Source: Paludicola sp. MB14-C6
GTDB taxonomy: Bacteria; Bacillota; Clostridia; Oscillospirales; Ruminococcaceae
Length of the DNA: 64,000 nucleotides
NCBI RefSeq assembly: GCF_030908625.1
Contig: NZ_CP133133.1
Coordinates: forward strand, 2,108,001-2,172,000
Reading direction: 5' to 3'
In this document: positions 55,794 to 64,000 of the stretch, in pieces
How the letters are laid out: every line of letters starts with the position of its first letter
Position numbering within the stretch: the first letter of the stretch is position 1
Made by a program: the position numbers and the translations under genes
Notes under the pieces: model-generated
Told to the model about the DNA's origin: nothing
What the model saw: the letters and a program-made list of their open reading frames with translations, nothing else
Databases searched by the model: none

Positions 55794-57134
55794 ATGAAAA
55801 CTGCAAGACAAATCGCATACGATACCTTGTTACGAATAGAAAAAGAAAATGCTTATTCCAATATAGCAATTGATAAAATGTTGCAATCATCCGGATTAGA
55901 TAAGGTGCAAAGTGCATTTGCTACCGCTATCTTTTATGGTGTGTTGGAAACTAAAATTCAATTAGATTATGCAATTAGCAAATATCTCAAAAAGAAGCTT
56001 ACCTCTTTGGATATACAGATTGTTACCATTTTAAGAATGGGATTTTATCAATTGCTATATATGGATGGTGTACCCGATAATGCCGCTGTAAATGAAAGCG
56101 TTAAGCTTGTTGAATATGCAAGAAAAGCAAGCGCTAAAGGCTTTGCAAACGCAGTATTACGTTCGTTTATTCGTGATGAAAAAGCAATCACACTACCAAA
56201 TAAAGATAAAGACCTTGTAATGTATTACAGCATTCAATACGCTTGTCCAAAATGGCTTTTTCAACAATGGAAAGACCAATATGATTTAGAAACCGCAATA
56301 GAATTGGCAAAAGCATCGCTTCATCGCCCACCTCTTACTGTTAGAGTAAATACATTAAAAACCACTACAGAAAAGTTGATTGGTTTTTTAGAAAATCGTG
56401 GGGTAAAAGCTTGCAAGCATGAGTTTTTGGAAAATTGCTTAGTATTAGAGCAAACAGGAAGTATTGATAAATTGCCGCAATATCGACAAGGCTTATTTCA
56501 TGTGCAAGATGTTGCTTCTCAAATTTGCGCAGAAATTTTAAATGCAAAACAGGGCGATACCATTATTGATATGTGTTCTGCACCAGGTTCTAAAGCGTTT
56601 ACAATAGCTGAGCATATGAATAATGAGGGTAAAATTTATGCATTTGATTTATTTGAACATAAATTAAAGCTGATTTCAGATGGTGCAAAACGTCTTGGAA
56701 TAACCATTATGAATACGTCTCTTCAAGATGCAACAATATTCAATGAGGACTTGCTAAAGGCAGATCATGTTTTATGTGATGTTCCATGTTCCGGACTTGG
56801 TATTGTAAGACGAAAACCTGAGATTAAATATAAAAACGAACAAGATTTTGCTAATCTTCCTGAAATTCAGTTTGCTATTTTATCCAATGCCGCAAATTAT
56901 GTCAAATTAGGTGGAACATTAGTATATTCGACTTGTACTACAAATAAAAAGGAAAATATTGAAGTAATAAATCGTTTCTTAAAAATGAATAATTCGTTTA
57001 AACCGTTGCAATTATCTGAAATTTTCGGTAAAATAAATGGTATGGATGATTTCGCTGTCACACTATTTCCTCATAAATACAACTGCGATGGATTTTTTAT
57101 TGCAGCACTTGTAAAAGAAAAAGAGTCGGTGTAG
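55794..57134 (+). CDS. rsmB: 16S rRNA (cytosine967-C5)-methyltransferase
   Basis: A 446-residue SAM-dependent enzyme. The NusB-like RNA-binding domain is at 1 to about 135 and the methyltransferase follows: DMCSAPGSKAFTIAEHM (SAM site), LCDVPCSGLGIVRRKPEIKY (catalytic PCSG motif) and LVYSTCTTNKKENIEV (second Cys). Normal length; rlmN starts two bases after it. Confidence 0.96.
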   Translation: MKTARQIAYDTLLRIEKENAYSNIAIDKMLQSSGLDKVQSAFATAIFYGVLETKIQLDYAISKYLKKKLTSLDIQIVTILRMGFYQLLYMDGVPDNAAVNESVKLVEYARKASAKGFANAVLRSFIRDEKAITLPNKDKDLVMYYSIQYACPKWLFQQWKDQYDLETAIELAKASLHRPPLTVRVNTLKTTTEKLIGFLENRGVKACKHEFLENCLVLEQTGSIDKLPQYRQGLFHVQDVASQICAEILNAKQGDTIIDMCSAPGSKAFTIAEHMNNEGKIYAFDLFEHKLKLISDGAKRLGITIMNTSLQDATIFNEDLLKADHVLCDVPCSGLGIVRRKPEIKYKNEQDFANLPEIQFAILSNAANYVKLGGTLVYSTCTTNKKENIEVINRFLKMNNSFKPLQLSEIFGKINGMDDFAVTLFPHKYNCDGFFIAALVKEKESV

Positions 57135-57136
57135 CC

Positions 57137-58165
57137 ATGAATAAAATTGATATTAAATCTATGACAATCGAAGAATTGGAAGAACTGCTTATTTCTTTTA
57201 AACAACCTAAGTTTCGTGCAAAGCAAATTTTTGATTGGCTTCATGTAAAAAAGGTCTTAATATTTGCTGAAATGTCGAATCTTCCGAAATCGTTAATAGA
57301 AGTGCTAGATGAATCTTGTACCATTACAAATTTGTCAATCAAAAGAAAATTGGTTTCTCAAATTGATGAAACTACAAAGTATTTATTTGAATTACCGGAC
57401 TCGGAATTTGTGGAATCTGTTGTGATGAAGTATAAACATGGCAATAGCATTTGTATTTCCACGCAAGTAGGTTGTAAAATGGGATGTGCATTTTGCGCAT
57501 CTACCAAAGCAGGTTTTGTAAGAAATTTAACCCCATCCGAAATCTTAGAACAAATTTATGCGGCAGGTAAAGATATTGGAGAACGCATTTCCAATGTTGT
57601 TTTAATGGGAATTGGTGAACCGCTTGATAATTATGATAATGTGATACGATTTTTGAATTTATTGAGCAATGAAAATGGTCATAATCTCAGTTTACGCCAT
57701 GTATCGCTATCCACTTGTGGGGTTGTCGATAAAATTTATGAACTTGCACGATTGAAATTAGGATTAACCCTTTCTATTTCATTACACGCACCAAACGATC
57801 AAATTCGTTCTCAAACAATGCCGATTAACAATCGTTTCAATATGGATGAGCTATTAAAAGCCTGCAAAGAGTATGCAAATACAACTAGCCGCCGTATTTC
57901 GTTTGAATATGCGTTAATTCGTGGTGTGAACGATAGTGAAGCGTGTGCAAATGAGTTAGCGTCAAAATTAAAAGGAATGTTATGTCATGTAAATCTCATT
58001 CCTGTGAACGAAATCAAAGAAACCGATTTTAAAAAGACATATCCTAAAAATGTAGTCAATTTTCAACAATGGTTGGTGAAAAAGGGAATTAACACAACGA
58101 TACGCAGAACCTTAGGTGCAGATATCAGTGCAGCTTGTGGTCAGCTTCGCCGTGATAATTTATAG
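57137..58165 (+). CDS. rlmN: Dual-specificity RNA methyltransferase RlmN
   Basis: A 342-residue radical SAM enzyme that methylates A2503 of 23S rRNA and A37 of some tRNAs. The cluster motif is GCKMGCAFCASTKAGF; VVLMGIGEPLDNYDN and SLHAPNDQIR follow, and the C-terminal catalytic Cys is in AACGQLR. It begins two bases after rsmB and so is co-translated. Confidence 0.96.
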   Translation: MNKIDIKSMTIEELEELLISFKQPKFRAKQIFDWLHVKKVLIFAEMSNLPKSLIEVLDESCTITNLSIKRKLVSQIDETTKYLFELPDSEFVESVVMKYKHGNSICISTQVGCKMGCAFCASTKAGFVRNLTPSEILEQIYAAGKDIGERISNVVLMGIGEPLDNYDNVIRFLNLLSNENGHNLSLRHVSLSTCGVVDKIYELARLKLGLTLSISLHAPNDQIRSQTMPINNRFNMDELLKACKEYANTTSRRISFEYALIRGVNDSEACANELASKLKGMLCHVNLIPVNEIKETDFKKTYPKNVVNFQQWLVKKGINTTIRRTLGADISAACGQLRRDNL

Positions 58166-58199
58166 ATTTGAGATATACAAAACAAAAAAGCAGTATGAA

Positions 58200-58304
58200 A
58201 TAGTAAATTAACTTGAAAACTTGTTCAAACAAAGACACAGAAAATCAATAAGTCAAAGCTATTATGTGTATTTTCTTGGTAGCTTTCATAAGTTAATTTA
58301 CTAT
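58200..58304. repeat. 105-bp element with 15-bp terminal inverted repeats in front of the phosphatase gene
   Basis: ATAGTAAATTAACTT (58200-58214) is the exact complement of 58290-58304. Inside, AGAAAAT and ATTTTCT (about 58239 and 58269) and AAAGCTA and TAGCTTT (58255 and 58280) interleave, so the two stems would exclude each other or form a pseudoknot. It may be a MITE or a structured leader for the stp-prkC genes. Confidence 0.5.
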
Positions 58305-58329
58305 AAAAAAGAGTAAAGGAGGACTTGTT

Positions 58330-59052
58330 TTGAATTTTTATGGGATGACCGATAAAGGTTTGCAAAGAGACATGAATCAAGATGTTTATTATACACATAA
58401 ATTTAGCGAACAAGTCGGCTTTGCAATTGTATGTGACGGAATGGGTGGACAAAGTGCGGGCCAAATTGCAAGTGAAATGGTTTGTAATATTGTTGCAACC
58501 AGCCTTGTAGAAAAACTGGAGCATTTGGATATGCCGAAGATGAACGAAGTTATAGTAAATGCAATTAGTGAAGCAAATATTCAAGTATACAAAAAATCAA
58601 ATATAGAAGCCGGCTATAAAGGCATGGGAACAACCATTGTTTTAGCTGTTGTTGTAGATCATACAGCATATATTGCTAATATCGGAGATAGCCGTGTATA
58701 CTTAATTAGCAAAAATTCAATTAAGCAAGTAACAAAAGACCATTCCTTTGTGCAAGAGCTTTTAGAGCAAGGAAAAATATCTCAACAAGAAATGTCTACA
58801 CATCCGAATAAAAATATGATAACTCGAGCAGTTGGCGTTAGTTTAACTGTAGATATTGATTATATAACGATTCCACTAGAGCAAGATGCAAAATTGTTAC
58901 TTTGCTCTGATGGGCTAACGAATATGTTGAGTGATGAACAAATCAAAGAGATTGTTTCTGATAATGAAGCACAAATTGCTTGTAAAGAGTTGATAAACCT
59001 AGCAAATAAGGCGGGCGGTATCGATAATATTACTGTCGCAGTTATAGAATAG
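58330..59052 (+). CDS. stp: PP2C-family serine/threonine phosphatase
   Basis: A 240-residue Mn-dependent phosphatase (PrpC/Stp). GLQRDMNQDVYY, FAIVCDGMGGQSAGQIAS, GMGTTIVLAVVVDHTAYIAN, IGDSRVYLI and LLLCSDGLTNMLSD carry the metal-binding Asp residues. The start is TTG at 58330; AAAGGAGG lies 7 bases before it. It reverses phosphorylation by the kinase encoded 14 bases downstream. Confidence 0.95.
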   Translation: MNFYGMTDKGLQRDMNQDVYYTHKFSEQVGFAIVCDGMGGQSAGQIASEMVCNIVATSLVEKLEHLDMPKMNEVIVNAISEANIQVYKKSNIEAGYKGMGTTIVLAVVVDHTAYIANIGDSRVYLISKNSIKQVTKDHSFVQELLEQGKISQQEMSTHPNKNMITRAVGVSLTVDIDYITIPLEQDAKLLLCSDGLTNMLSDEQIKEIVSDNEAQIACKELINLANKAGGIDNITVAVIE

Positions 59053-59066
59053 GAGGAAGGCACAAA

Positions 59067-61043
59067 ATGGATCAGTATATTGGAAAAAAACTCGAAGGCC
59101 GATATGAATTATTAGAACTTATCGGTTTTGGTGGTATGGCAATCGTATTTAAAGCAAAGGATATTAAAGAGGATAGATTTGTTGCTATTAAAATTTTAAA
59201 GGATGAATATCTTCAAAATGATGATTTCAAACGAAGATTTCGCAATGAATCAAAGGCAATCGCTGTTTTATCCCATCCAAGTATCGTAAAAGTGTATGAT
59301 GTAAACTTTAGCGATAACATTCAATATATCGTAATGGAATATATTGATGGTATTACGTTAAAAGAATACATTGAACAACAAGGTACTGTTAAATGGAAAG
59401 AAGCAGTTCATTTTACGGTTCAAATTTTAAGAGCATTACAACATGCACACGATAACGGTATTGTTCATCGTGATGTGAAACCACAAAATGTAATGTTGTT
59501 AGAAGACGGAACAATCAAAGTCATGGATTTTGGTATTGCTCGTTTTGCAAGAGAAAATGGTAAAACATTATCTGATAAGGCAATCGGTTCTGTTCATTAT
59601 ATCAGCCCAGAACAAGCAAAAGGTGAGATTACCGATGAAAGAACCGATATCTATGCAACCGGCGTTATCCTTTATGAAATGTTAACCGGAAAGGTTCCAT
59701 TTGATGGAGATACTCCTGTAAGTATTGCAATCAAACAAATGCAAATAGAACCAACACATCCAACTGCAATCAATGGAGAAATACCAACCGGTTTAGAAGA
59801 AATTATTCTTCGTGCTATGCAAAAGGATCCGCAGCTTCGCTATCAAACAGCGGCAGAAATGCTTCGTGATATCGATGAATTCAAGCATAATCCAAGTGTT
59901 GTATTTGAATATAAATACTTTAATTCAGATGGAACAACAAAATATTTTAATAAATTAGATGTGAAAGGCAAAAAAATCCCTGAACCAGTAAAGAAATCTC
60001 ATACAATGAGTATTCTTGCAGGAGTTGCTTGTACTTGTGTATTATTGTTATGTGTAGCTGCATTTTTCTTTTTCAAAAGCTTAGGTAATAAACGAAACGA
60101 TGTTGTTGTACTAAATATTGTTGGTATGACGATTGAAGATGCTCAAAAAGCAATGAAGGACGTTAAGATTGTAGAAGTAAGCAAAGAAAATTCTCCGGAA
60201 TATGATGCAGGAATTATTATTAAACAAACTCCTGATAAGGATTCAAAGGTGAAGGTTGGATCTGAAATAAAAGTTGTAGTAAGCTCAGGATTTCAGTTAA
60301 TCAAAGTTCCTGATTTAGTAAACGAAAAATCAACCATTGCTAAATCTAAACTAGAAGCTTTAGGATTTGAAGTAAAATCAATCAACAAAACAGATAAAAC
60401 AATTGTTGAAGGAAACGTAATCGGAACTGATCCTGAAGCCGGAAAGCAAATGAAAAAAGGCGATATCATTAACTTATATATCAGTACCGGTACTCCAATA
60501 TTGCCAATTACTGTACCAAACTTAAAAGGTTCTACCGAAGCGGAAGCAAGAAGTAAGCTTTTACAGCTTGGTTTAAAACTTGGTAAAGTGGAATCTGTAA
60601 ATAGCAGCGAAAAGCTTGGTACAATTGTAGAGCAAAGCGTAAAAGAAGGCGAAAAGCTTGAAAAGGACTCTACTGTCGATGTTAAAGTAAGTAATGGTTC
60701 AGAAGCTTCTTCTTCTATTACAATCCCTGTTGATTTCCCAAAAAACAGTAATAACAAGGATTATATATTTGATATTTATGTAAACGGTCAAAAACTGGAT
60801 TCAAAAATTACAAACCCAGCAACCGTAAGCAGAATGCCAATTGAATTAACCGCTTCTGAAAATAAAATTAACGGTAAAATTGATGTTTCACCTAAGAATG
60901 AAGTTACTATCATGGTAGATGGTCAGATGTTTGCAAAATATGAAGTTGATTTCACAGCTAAAACTGTGAAAACGGTTCAAAAGCAAAACAATGCTCTTAT
61001 TTCTTCACAAGTTGGTGGAGATCAACAAAAACCAGTACAATAA
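59067..61043 (+). CDS. prkC: PASTA-domain serine/threonine protein kinase
   Basis: A 658-residue membrane kinase. The catalytic domain (about 10-275) has LIGFGGMAIVFKAKD, VAIKILK, the HRDVKPQNVMLLEDG loop and MDFGIARFA. A membrane helix (about 315-337) is followed by three PASTA repeats (near 350-410, 410-478 and 480-550) that bind muropeptides or lipid II, then an extra ~100-residue C-terminal domain without a recognised fold. PrkC controls wall growth and spore germination. It is paired with stp and followed by rsgA, the standard order. Confidence 0.96.
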   Translation: MDQYIGKKLEGRYELLELIGFGGMAIVFKAKDIKEDRFVAIKILKDEYLQNDDFKRRFRNESKAIAVLSHPSIVKVYDVNFSDNIQYIVMEYIDGITLKEYIEQQGTVKWKEAVHFTVQILRALQHAHDNGIVHRDVKPQNVMLLEDGTIKVMDFGIARFARENGKTLSDKAIGSVHYISPEQAKGEITDERTDIYATGVILYEMLTGKVPFDGDTPVSIAIKQMQIEPTHPTAINGEIPTGLEEIILRAMQKDPQLRYQTAAEMLRDIDEFKHNPSVVFEYKYFNSDGTTKYFNKLDVKGKKIPEPVKKSHTMSILAGVACTCVLLLCVAAFFFFKSLGNKRNDVVVLNIVGMTIEDAQKAMKDVKIVEVSKENSPEYDAGIIIKQTPDKDSKVKVGSEIKVVVSSGFQLIKVPDLVNEKSTIAKSKLEALGFEVKSINKTDKTIVEGNVIGTDPEAGKQMKKGDIINLYISTGTPILPITVPNLKGSTEAEARSKLLQLGLKLGKVESVNSSEKLGTIVEQSVKEGEKLEKDSTVDVKVSNGSEASSSITIPVDFPKNSNNKDYIFDIYVNGQKLDSKITNPATVSRMPIELTASENKINGKIDVSPKNEVTIMVDGQMFAKYEVDFTAKTVKTVQKQNNALISSQVGGDQQKPVQ

Positions 61044-61048
61044 CAATT

Positions 61049-61084
61049 ACCAAAAGTTGTGCCTAGCACAACTTTTGGTTTATC
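61049..61084 (+). terminator. Hairpin between prkC and rsgA
   Basis: ACCAAAAGTTGTGC (61049-61062), a 3-base loop and GCACAACTTTTGGT (61066-61079) form a perfect 14-bp stem followed by TTATCT. It could attenuate transcription into rsgA. Confidence 0.75.
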
Positions 61085-61109
61085 TAAAAAGAAAAGGTGG
61101 ATTTATAGC

Positions 61110-62000
61110 TTGATTAATAAACATGGTTTGATTACAAAAGCAATTGCAGGTTTTTACTATGTAGCCGCAGATAATAAATGTTACGAATGTAAAGCACGTG
61201 GTGTATTTCGTAATCAAAATCAATCGCCAATGGTTGGCGATTATGTGGATATTGAAATTGATGAAAATAATAAAGGTGTTGTTGTGAGCGTAGATGAACG
61301 TAAAAATAGTTTTTTACGTCCACCTTTAGCAAATTTAGATAAGCTTTTTATTGTGGTTTCTACTTGTAATCCAACGCCAAGTTTTTTAGTCATTGATAAG
61401 TTAATTGCAGTTTGCGAATATAAAGAAATCGAACCGATTATTATTATTACAAAAACCGATTTAAAAGAAGCCGATGAATTAGTATCGATTTATCGCAATG
61501 CAGGTTTTCAAGTAATAGCGCTCAGTAACGAAGAAGCAATTCATTTTGATGAGGTTAAATCCTATTTACAAGATTCTATTAGTGCATTCATTGGTAATAC
61601 CGGAGTCGGAAAATCAAGTCTTTTAAATAATATATTTCCTGAATTAAAGCTGGAGACTTCCCATATTAGCAAAAAGCTTGGACGTGGGCGCCATACAACC
61701 CGCCATGTTGAGCTGTTTGCAATTGAAGGATTAAATGGCTACGTTGCAGATACACCTGGTTTTGGTTCAATGGAAATCACACGTTATGATATTATTTTCA
61801 AAGATCAATTACAATATTGTTTCCGAGAATTTGAACCATACTTGCAAAAATGCAAATTTACAGGCTGTTCTCATACCTCAGAAAAAGGCTGTGAAGTATT
61901 AAAAGCACTCGAAAATGGTGAAATTGAACGAACTCGCTTTGAAAGTTATGTTGCTATGTATGAAGATGCAAAAAACTTAAAAGAATGGGAATTAAAATAG
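61110..62000 (+). CDS. rsgA: Ribosome small-subunit GTPase RsgA
   Basis: A 296-residue circularly permuted GTPase that aids late 30S maturation. An OB fold (about 1-70, GFYYVAADNKCYECKARG) precedes the GTPase with TKTD (G4), GNTGVGKSSLLNNI (G1) and DTPGFGSM (G3). The zinc-binding tail is CKFTGCSHTSEKGCEV. The start is TTG at 61110, with AAAGGTGG 9 bases upstream. The longer GTG-initiated frame begins inside the hairpin and has no ribosome site. Confidence 0.95.
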   Translation: MINKHGLITKAIAGFYYVAADNKCYECKARGVFRNQNQSPMVGDYVDIEIDENNKGVVVSVDERKNSFLRPPLANLDKLFIVVSTCNPTPSFLVIDKLIAVCEYKEIEPIIIITKTDLKEADELVSIYRNAGFQVIALSNEEAIHFDEVKSYLQDSISAFIGNTGVGKSSLLNNIFPELKLETSHISKKLGRGRHTTRHVELFAIEGLNGYVADTPGFGSMEITRYDIIFKDQLQYCFREFEPYLQKCKFTGCSHTSEKGCEVLKALENGEIERTRFESYVAMYEDAKNLKEWELK

Positions 62001-62051
62001 GAGAGCTACTTTAGATTTGTGTACATTGTAATTCTTTGATAGGAGGATTCT

Positions 62052-62699
62052 ATGCCTAAAGTTACAGAAAAGTATAAATTGGGGAAAAAAATAATGCTGA
62101 TTGATTGTGCAATTGAAGTAGTAAAGAGAAAACCTTTGTATGAAATGTCAATGTTAGATGTAATTAACGAAGCGAAAATTAGTAAGGGCGGAATATATTT
62201 ATATTTTAATGATATAGATCAACTGATTATTGAAACCATTAACAAAATTGCTGATGATTATGAATCGTTTCAAGACTACCCTCATGCAGAGTTAATAGAT
62301 AATGATATACCCAAAACAATATTGAATGCTTTTGTGAATTTAGGAAGTTTTATAGAAAGTAGTCCTGGATTACTTGCAAAAATTCAATTTGAGTTGATGG
62401 TGTATATATCTAATAACCCTGAAAAGCAACAAATTATTTTGCCAAATTTAAAACTCAAAAGTTTTGGACAGCAATTCATGGATGATATAAGTAATTTCAT
62501 TAACATTGGAATAGAAGATGGAGCTATCAGAGATGGCATAGATCTTGCGTTGCTGATGCAGAATATTTCTATGTTTATCGATGGAGTAGTAAATAGAACT
62601 GTATTTTCTAAAGTGTATCATGGAGATCTGTTGGAATATCATCTAGAAGATATTTTTGAACAATTTGCAAAGATGATTGTACAATATATTTTAAAATGA
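62052..62699 (+). CDS. TetR-family transcriptional regulator
   Basis: A 215-residue repressor. The N-terminal helix-turn-helix is MLIDCAIEVVKRKPLYEMSM followed by LDVINEAKISKGGIYLYFNDIDQL. The C-terminal ligand domain is unassigned. AGGAGG lies before the ATG. It is directly upstream of the CPBP protease gene, whose promoter carries a large palindrome, and probably represses that gene. Confidence 0.9.
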   Translation: MPKVTEKYKLGKKIMLIDCAIEVVKRKPLYEMSMLDVINEAKISKGGIYLYFNDIDQLIIETINKIADDYESFQDYPHAELIDNDIPKTILNAFVNLGSFIESSPGLLAKIQFELMVYISNNPEKQQIILPNLKLKSFGQQFMDDISNFINIGIEDGAIRDGIDLALLMQNISMFIDGVVNRTVFSKVYHGDLLEYHLEDIFEQFAKMIVQYILK

Positions 62700-62719
62700 G
62701 AAATATCTCATTTTATTCT
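62693..62719 (+). terminator. Hairpin at the end of the tetR gene
   Basis: AAAATGAG (62693-62700), a 6-base loop and CTCATTTT (62707-62714), overlapping the stop codon and followed by a short T-rich run. Confidence 0.55.
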
Positions 62720-62781
62720 TGACAAACACGAAATATTCCTCCATAATATAAATGATATATATCTCATTTATATTATGGAGG
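62719..62781 (+). promoter_or_regulatory. CPBP-gene promoter overlapped by an 18-bp-arm palindrome that contains the ribosome site
   Basis: TTGACA (62719-62724), 17 bases and CATAAT (62742-62747) form the promoter. CCTCCATAATATAAATGA (62738-62755) is the exact complement of 62764-62781, with an 8-base loop. The palindrome covers the -10 box and its right arm contains TGGAGG, the ribosome site 7 bases before the ATG. It may be a TetR operator, an RNA hairpin that hides the ribosome site, or both, depending on where transcription starts. Confidence 0.75.
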
Positions 62782-62788
62782 TTTTATT

Positions 62789-63553
62789 ATGGCAAAATCA
62801 ATACGAAATTATTTAGTAGCAACTTTCCTTTTTTCTTGGATATTATGGGACACTTTAGCAGTTGGATCATATTTTAAAATTTCCTTTTTGACATATGGTA
62901 CTCCTTTGGCGATGGTGCTTTTTGTACTAGGAGGAATTTCTCCCGCTATATGTGAAATCATTCTGCAAAAGAAGAATAATACAGAACAAGAATTTAAAAG
63001 TTTTATGAAGAATATTATGACATTGAAACATTCACCAACTTTATACATATATGCAATTGGTGGAGCACTCTTTATTTTTGCAATCCCGTTTTTATTTGGT
63101 CAAATTACAATGAAACAACCATTATATATTGGATTTCTTATGATATTTCCTATGATTATAGGTGGTGGTATTGAAGAAATTGGATGGAGAGGATTATTGC
63201 AACCACAATTAGAAAAGAAATTATCACATTTCCTTTCTACAATTATTGTTGCAGCAATATGGGCTGTATGGCATATCCCGTTATGGTTCATTCCTGGAAC
63301 AAATCAAAGTAATTTAAGTTTCATTTGGTTTGTCATAAATGCATTCACATTGTCCTTTTTTATTGGTTCTGTGTGCTTTATTTCAAAAAGTATTTTTTTA
63401 TCTATTTTAGCACATGCATCAGTAAATGGGTTTTGGGAGGTTTTTCCCCCGTCTCAAGATATTACACTGTCTGTTATCATACTAATTGTTGTTGCAGTGA
63501 CAACAGTTCTATTAGATTATACTGTTGCAAAACACAAAACAAAATTCATATAG
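62789..63553 (+). CDS. CPBP-family intramembrane metalloprotease
   Basis: A 254-residue membrane protein with about seven helices. The CPBP/Abi motif 1 is GGGIEEIGWRGLLQPQLEK (the EExxxR pattern), motif 2 is AAIWAVWHIPLWF and motif 3 contains SILAHASVNGF. Members are CAAX-protease homologues linked to bacteriocin immunity or peptide processing. Its expression is probably controlled by the TetR protein just upstream. No bacteriocin gene was seen nearby. Confidence 0.9.
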   Translation: MAKSIRNYLVATFLFSWILWDTLAVGSYFKISFLTYGTPLAMVLFVLGGISPAICEIILQKKNNTEQEFKSFMKNIMTLKHSPTLYIYAIGGALFIFAIPFLFGQITMKQPLYIGFLMIFPMIIGGGIEEIGWRGLLQPQLEKKLSHFLSTIIVAAIWAVWHIPLWFIPGTNQSNLSFIWFVINAFTLSFFIGSVCFISKSIFLSILAHASVNGFWEVFPPSQDITLSVIILIVVAVTTVLLDYTVAKHKTKFI

Positions 63554-63655
63554 AATCATGTGAAATAAGGTATTGAATTATATTACTTTTACGTTTGATT
63601 AAAAAAATTAAAATTTTTTATGATTATATTTAAATATAATGTTTTTCATTTCATT

Positions 63656-63685
63656 TTGCACACATTTTTGCAAAATGCGTATAAT
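63656..63685 (+). promoter_or_regulatory. Candidate spoVM promoter with palindrome
   Basis: TTGCAC (63656-63661), 18 bases, TATAAT (63680-63685). The bases CGTATAAT also fit a sigma-E -10 box (CATACAAT-like). ATTTTGCA (63653-63660) and TGCAAAAT (63669-63676) form an inverted repeat over the promoter. The rest of the 63554-63739 gap shows nothing else. Confidence 0.5.
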
Positions 63686-63739
63686 GAAGTGTAAGTTGAA
63701 TTTTAAACATTGAACATATTTTTATTGGAGGTCTGCAAT

Positions 63740-63823
63740 ATGAAAATAGTTGTAATTAAAAGCCCAAAATTTCTTTCCGGTTTTTTAAGATTGATTTTCA
63801 AAATGAAAAAAGATGATGAATAA
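63740..63823 (+). CDS. spoVM: Stage V sporulation protein M (27 residues)
   Basis: A tiny ORF starting MKIVVIKSPKFLSGFLRLIF and ending KMKKDDE. B. subtilis SpoVM is an amphipathic 26-residue peptide with the same opening MKxxxIKxPKFLxG; the helix senses the convex forespore membrane and anchors the SpoIVA coat basement. GGAGG lies 8 bases before the ATG and a terminator follows at once. In Bacilli spoVM also lies downstream of the prkC-rsgA cluster. The identification rests on length, motif and location and is strong evidence for sporulation. Confidence 0.9.
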   Translation: MKIVVIKSPKFLSGFLRLIFKMKKDDE

Positions 63824-63846
63824 GATATAGATTGTAATTAGAACAT

Positions 63847-63874
63847 AAAAAAGGGGGTAACCCCTTTTGTTTTT
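63847..63874 (+). terminator. spoVM terminator
   Basis: AAAAAGGGG (63847-63855), GTAA loop and CCCCTTTT (63860-63867) followed by a T-rich run. Confidence 0.85.
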
Positions 63875-63937
63875 TGCCCTAAAATAATATTCACCAAATA
63901 TAAGCTACTATGGATAATTTCATCATATATATAATTG

Positions 63938-63966
63938 TTGAACAATGGTGTAAAAAATGATATAAT
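63938..63966 (+). promoter_or_regulatory. Promoter for a gene beyond the window
   Basis: TTGAAC (63938-63943), 17 bases, TATAAT (63961-63966). A ribosome-site-like GTGAGGTG lies in the last 15 bases, so a gene should start just beyond the window. Confidence 0.75.
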
Positions 63967-64000
63967 AATGTAATATGAAATTATTTGTGAGGTGTGTTTG

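Noticed and set aside
61059..61109. GTG-initiated N-terminal extension of RsgA
   Set aside because: The codons lie inside a 14-bp hairpin and lack a ribosome site; TTG at 61110 has AAAGGTGG at good spacing and matches the usual RsgA start.
62789..63553. Phage abortive-infection (Abi) defence gene
   Set aside because: CPBP proteins are often named Abi, but no phage-defence neighbours are present; a TetR-controlled membrane protease fits better.

Overview
The window is A+T-rich throughout, apparently with only about a third G+C (judged by eye), and its gene content and order are typical of a sporulating, probably motile anaerobe of the Bacillota, class Clostridia. Evidence includes the block yicC-remA-gmk-rpoZ-priA-def-fmt-yugP-rsmB-rlmN-stp-prkC-rsgA, a 27-residue SpoVM peptide downstream of it, an Agr-type peptide signalling locus, and a chemoreceptor behind a sigma-D-like promoter. 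Cytoplasmic GH29 and GH38 glycosidases and a glycyl-radical enzyme operon would suit a gut habitat. I cannot name the species.

Layout. 1-5250: a minus-strand catabolic operon (deoC, FGGY sugar kinase with a frameshift, iron alcohol dehydrogenase, glycyl-radical activase, glycyl-radical enzyme cut by the window edge). It is driven by a consensus promoter whose spacer holds a palindrome that recurs inside a 34-bp perfect palindrome upstream. 5250-8950: an IS200-like element and two 1482-bp IS256-type elements, one inserted inside the other in opposite orientation. They separate the operon from a GntR/HutC regulator (8941-9660) that probably controls it. 10173-11540: alpha-L-fucosidase.

11900-21850 is the most unusual part. 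Two consecutive BlaI/BlaR1 pairs are present, but in each BlaR1 homologue the usual penicillin-binding sensor is replaced by a complete-looking ABC-transporter solute-binding domain. They are followed by two sugar-type ABC permeases with no separate binding protein or ATPase, then an HlyD-like adaptor and a MacB/FtsX-like permease, also without an ATPase. Each blaI has a consensus promoter overlapped by two TACA-N2-TGTA operators. I infer a transmembrane proteolytic switch that senses a transported solute.

22100-29250: a YdjI-like SPFH protein with four zinc ribbons, a YdjG-like partner with an in-frame stop codon, an agrA-agrC / agrB-agrD locus with two exact 13-bp direct repeats spaced 21 bp, and a GLUG-repeat lipoprotein. 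29296-38287: GH38 alpha-mannosidase, YdcF-like protein, M23 peptidase, GNAT acetyltransferase, DAHP synthase and a chemoreceptor. 38289-48713: dusB, polA, a YwlE-like phosphatase, rimI, tsaD, a NUDIX protein, GTP-type PEP carboxykinase and an APH-like kinase.

48890-64000 is the conserved housekeeping block (RNA processing, GMP kinase, omega subunit, primosome, deformylation and formylation, rRNA methylation, PASTA kinase and phosphatase, ribosome GTPase). A TetR regulator, a CPBP membrane protease under a large palindrome, and spoVM follow. Two roughly 100-bp elements with long terminal inverted repeats (45024-45124 and 58200-58304) look like MITEs or structured RNA leaders. No tRNA, rRNA or CRISPR array was seen.
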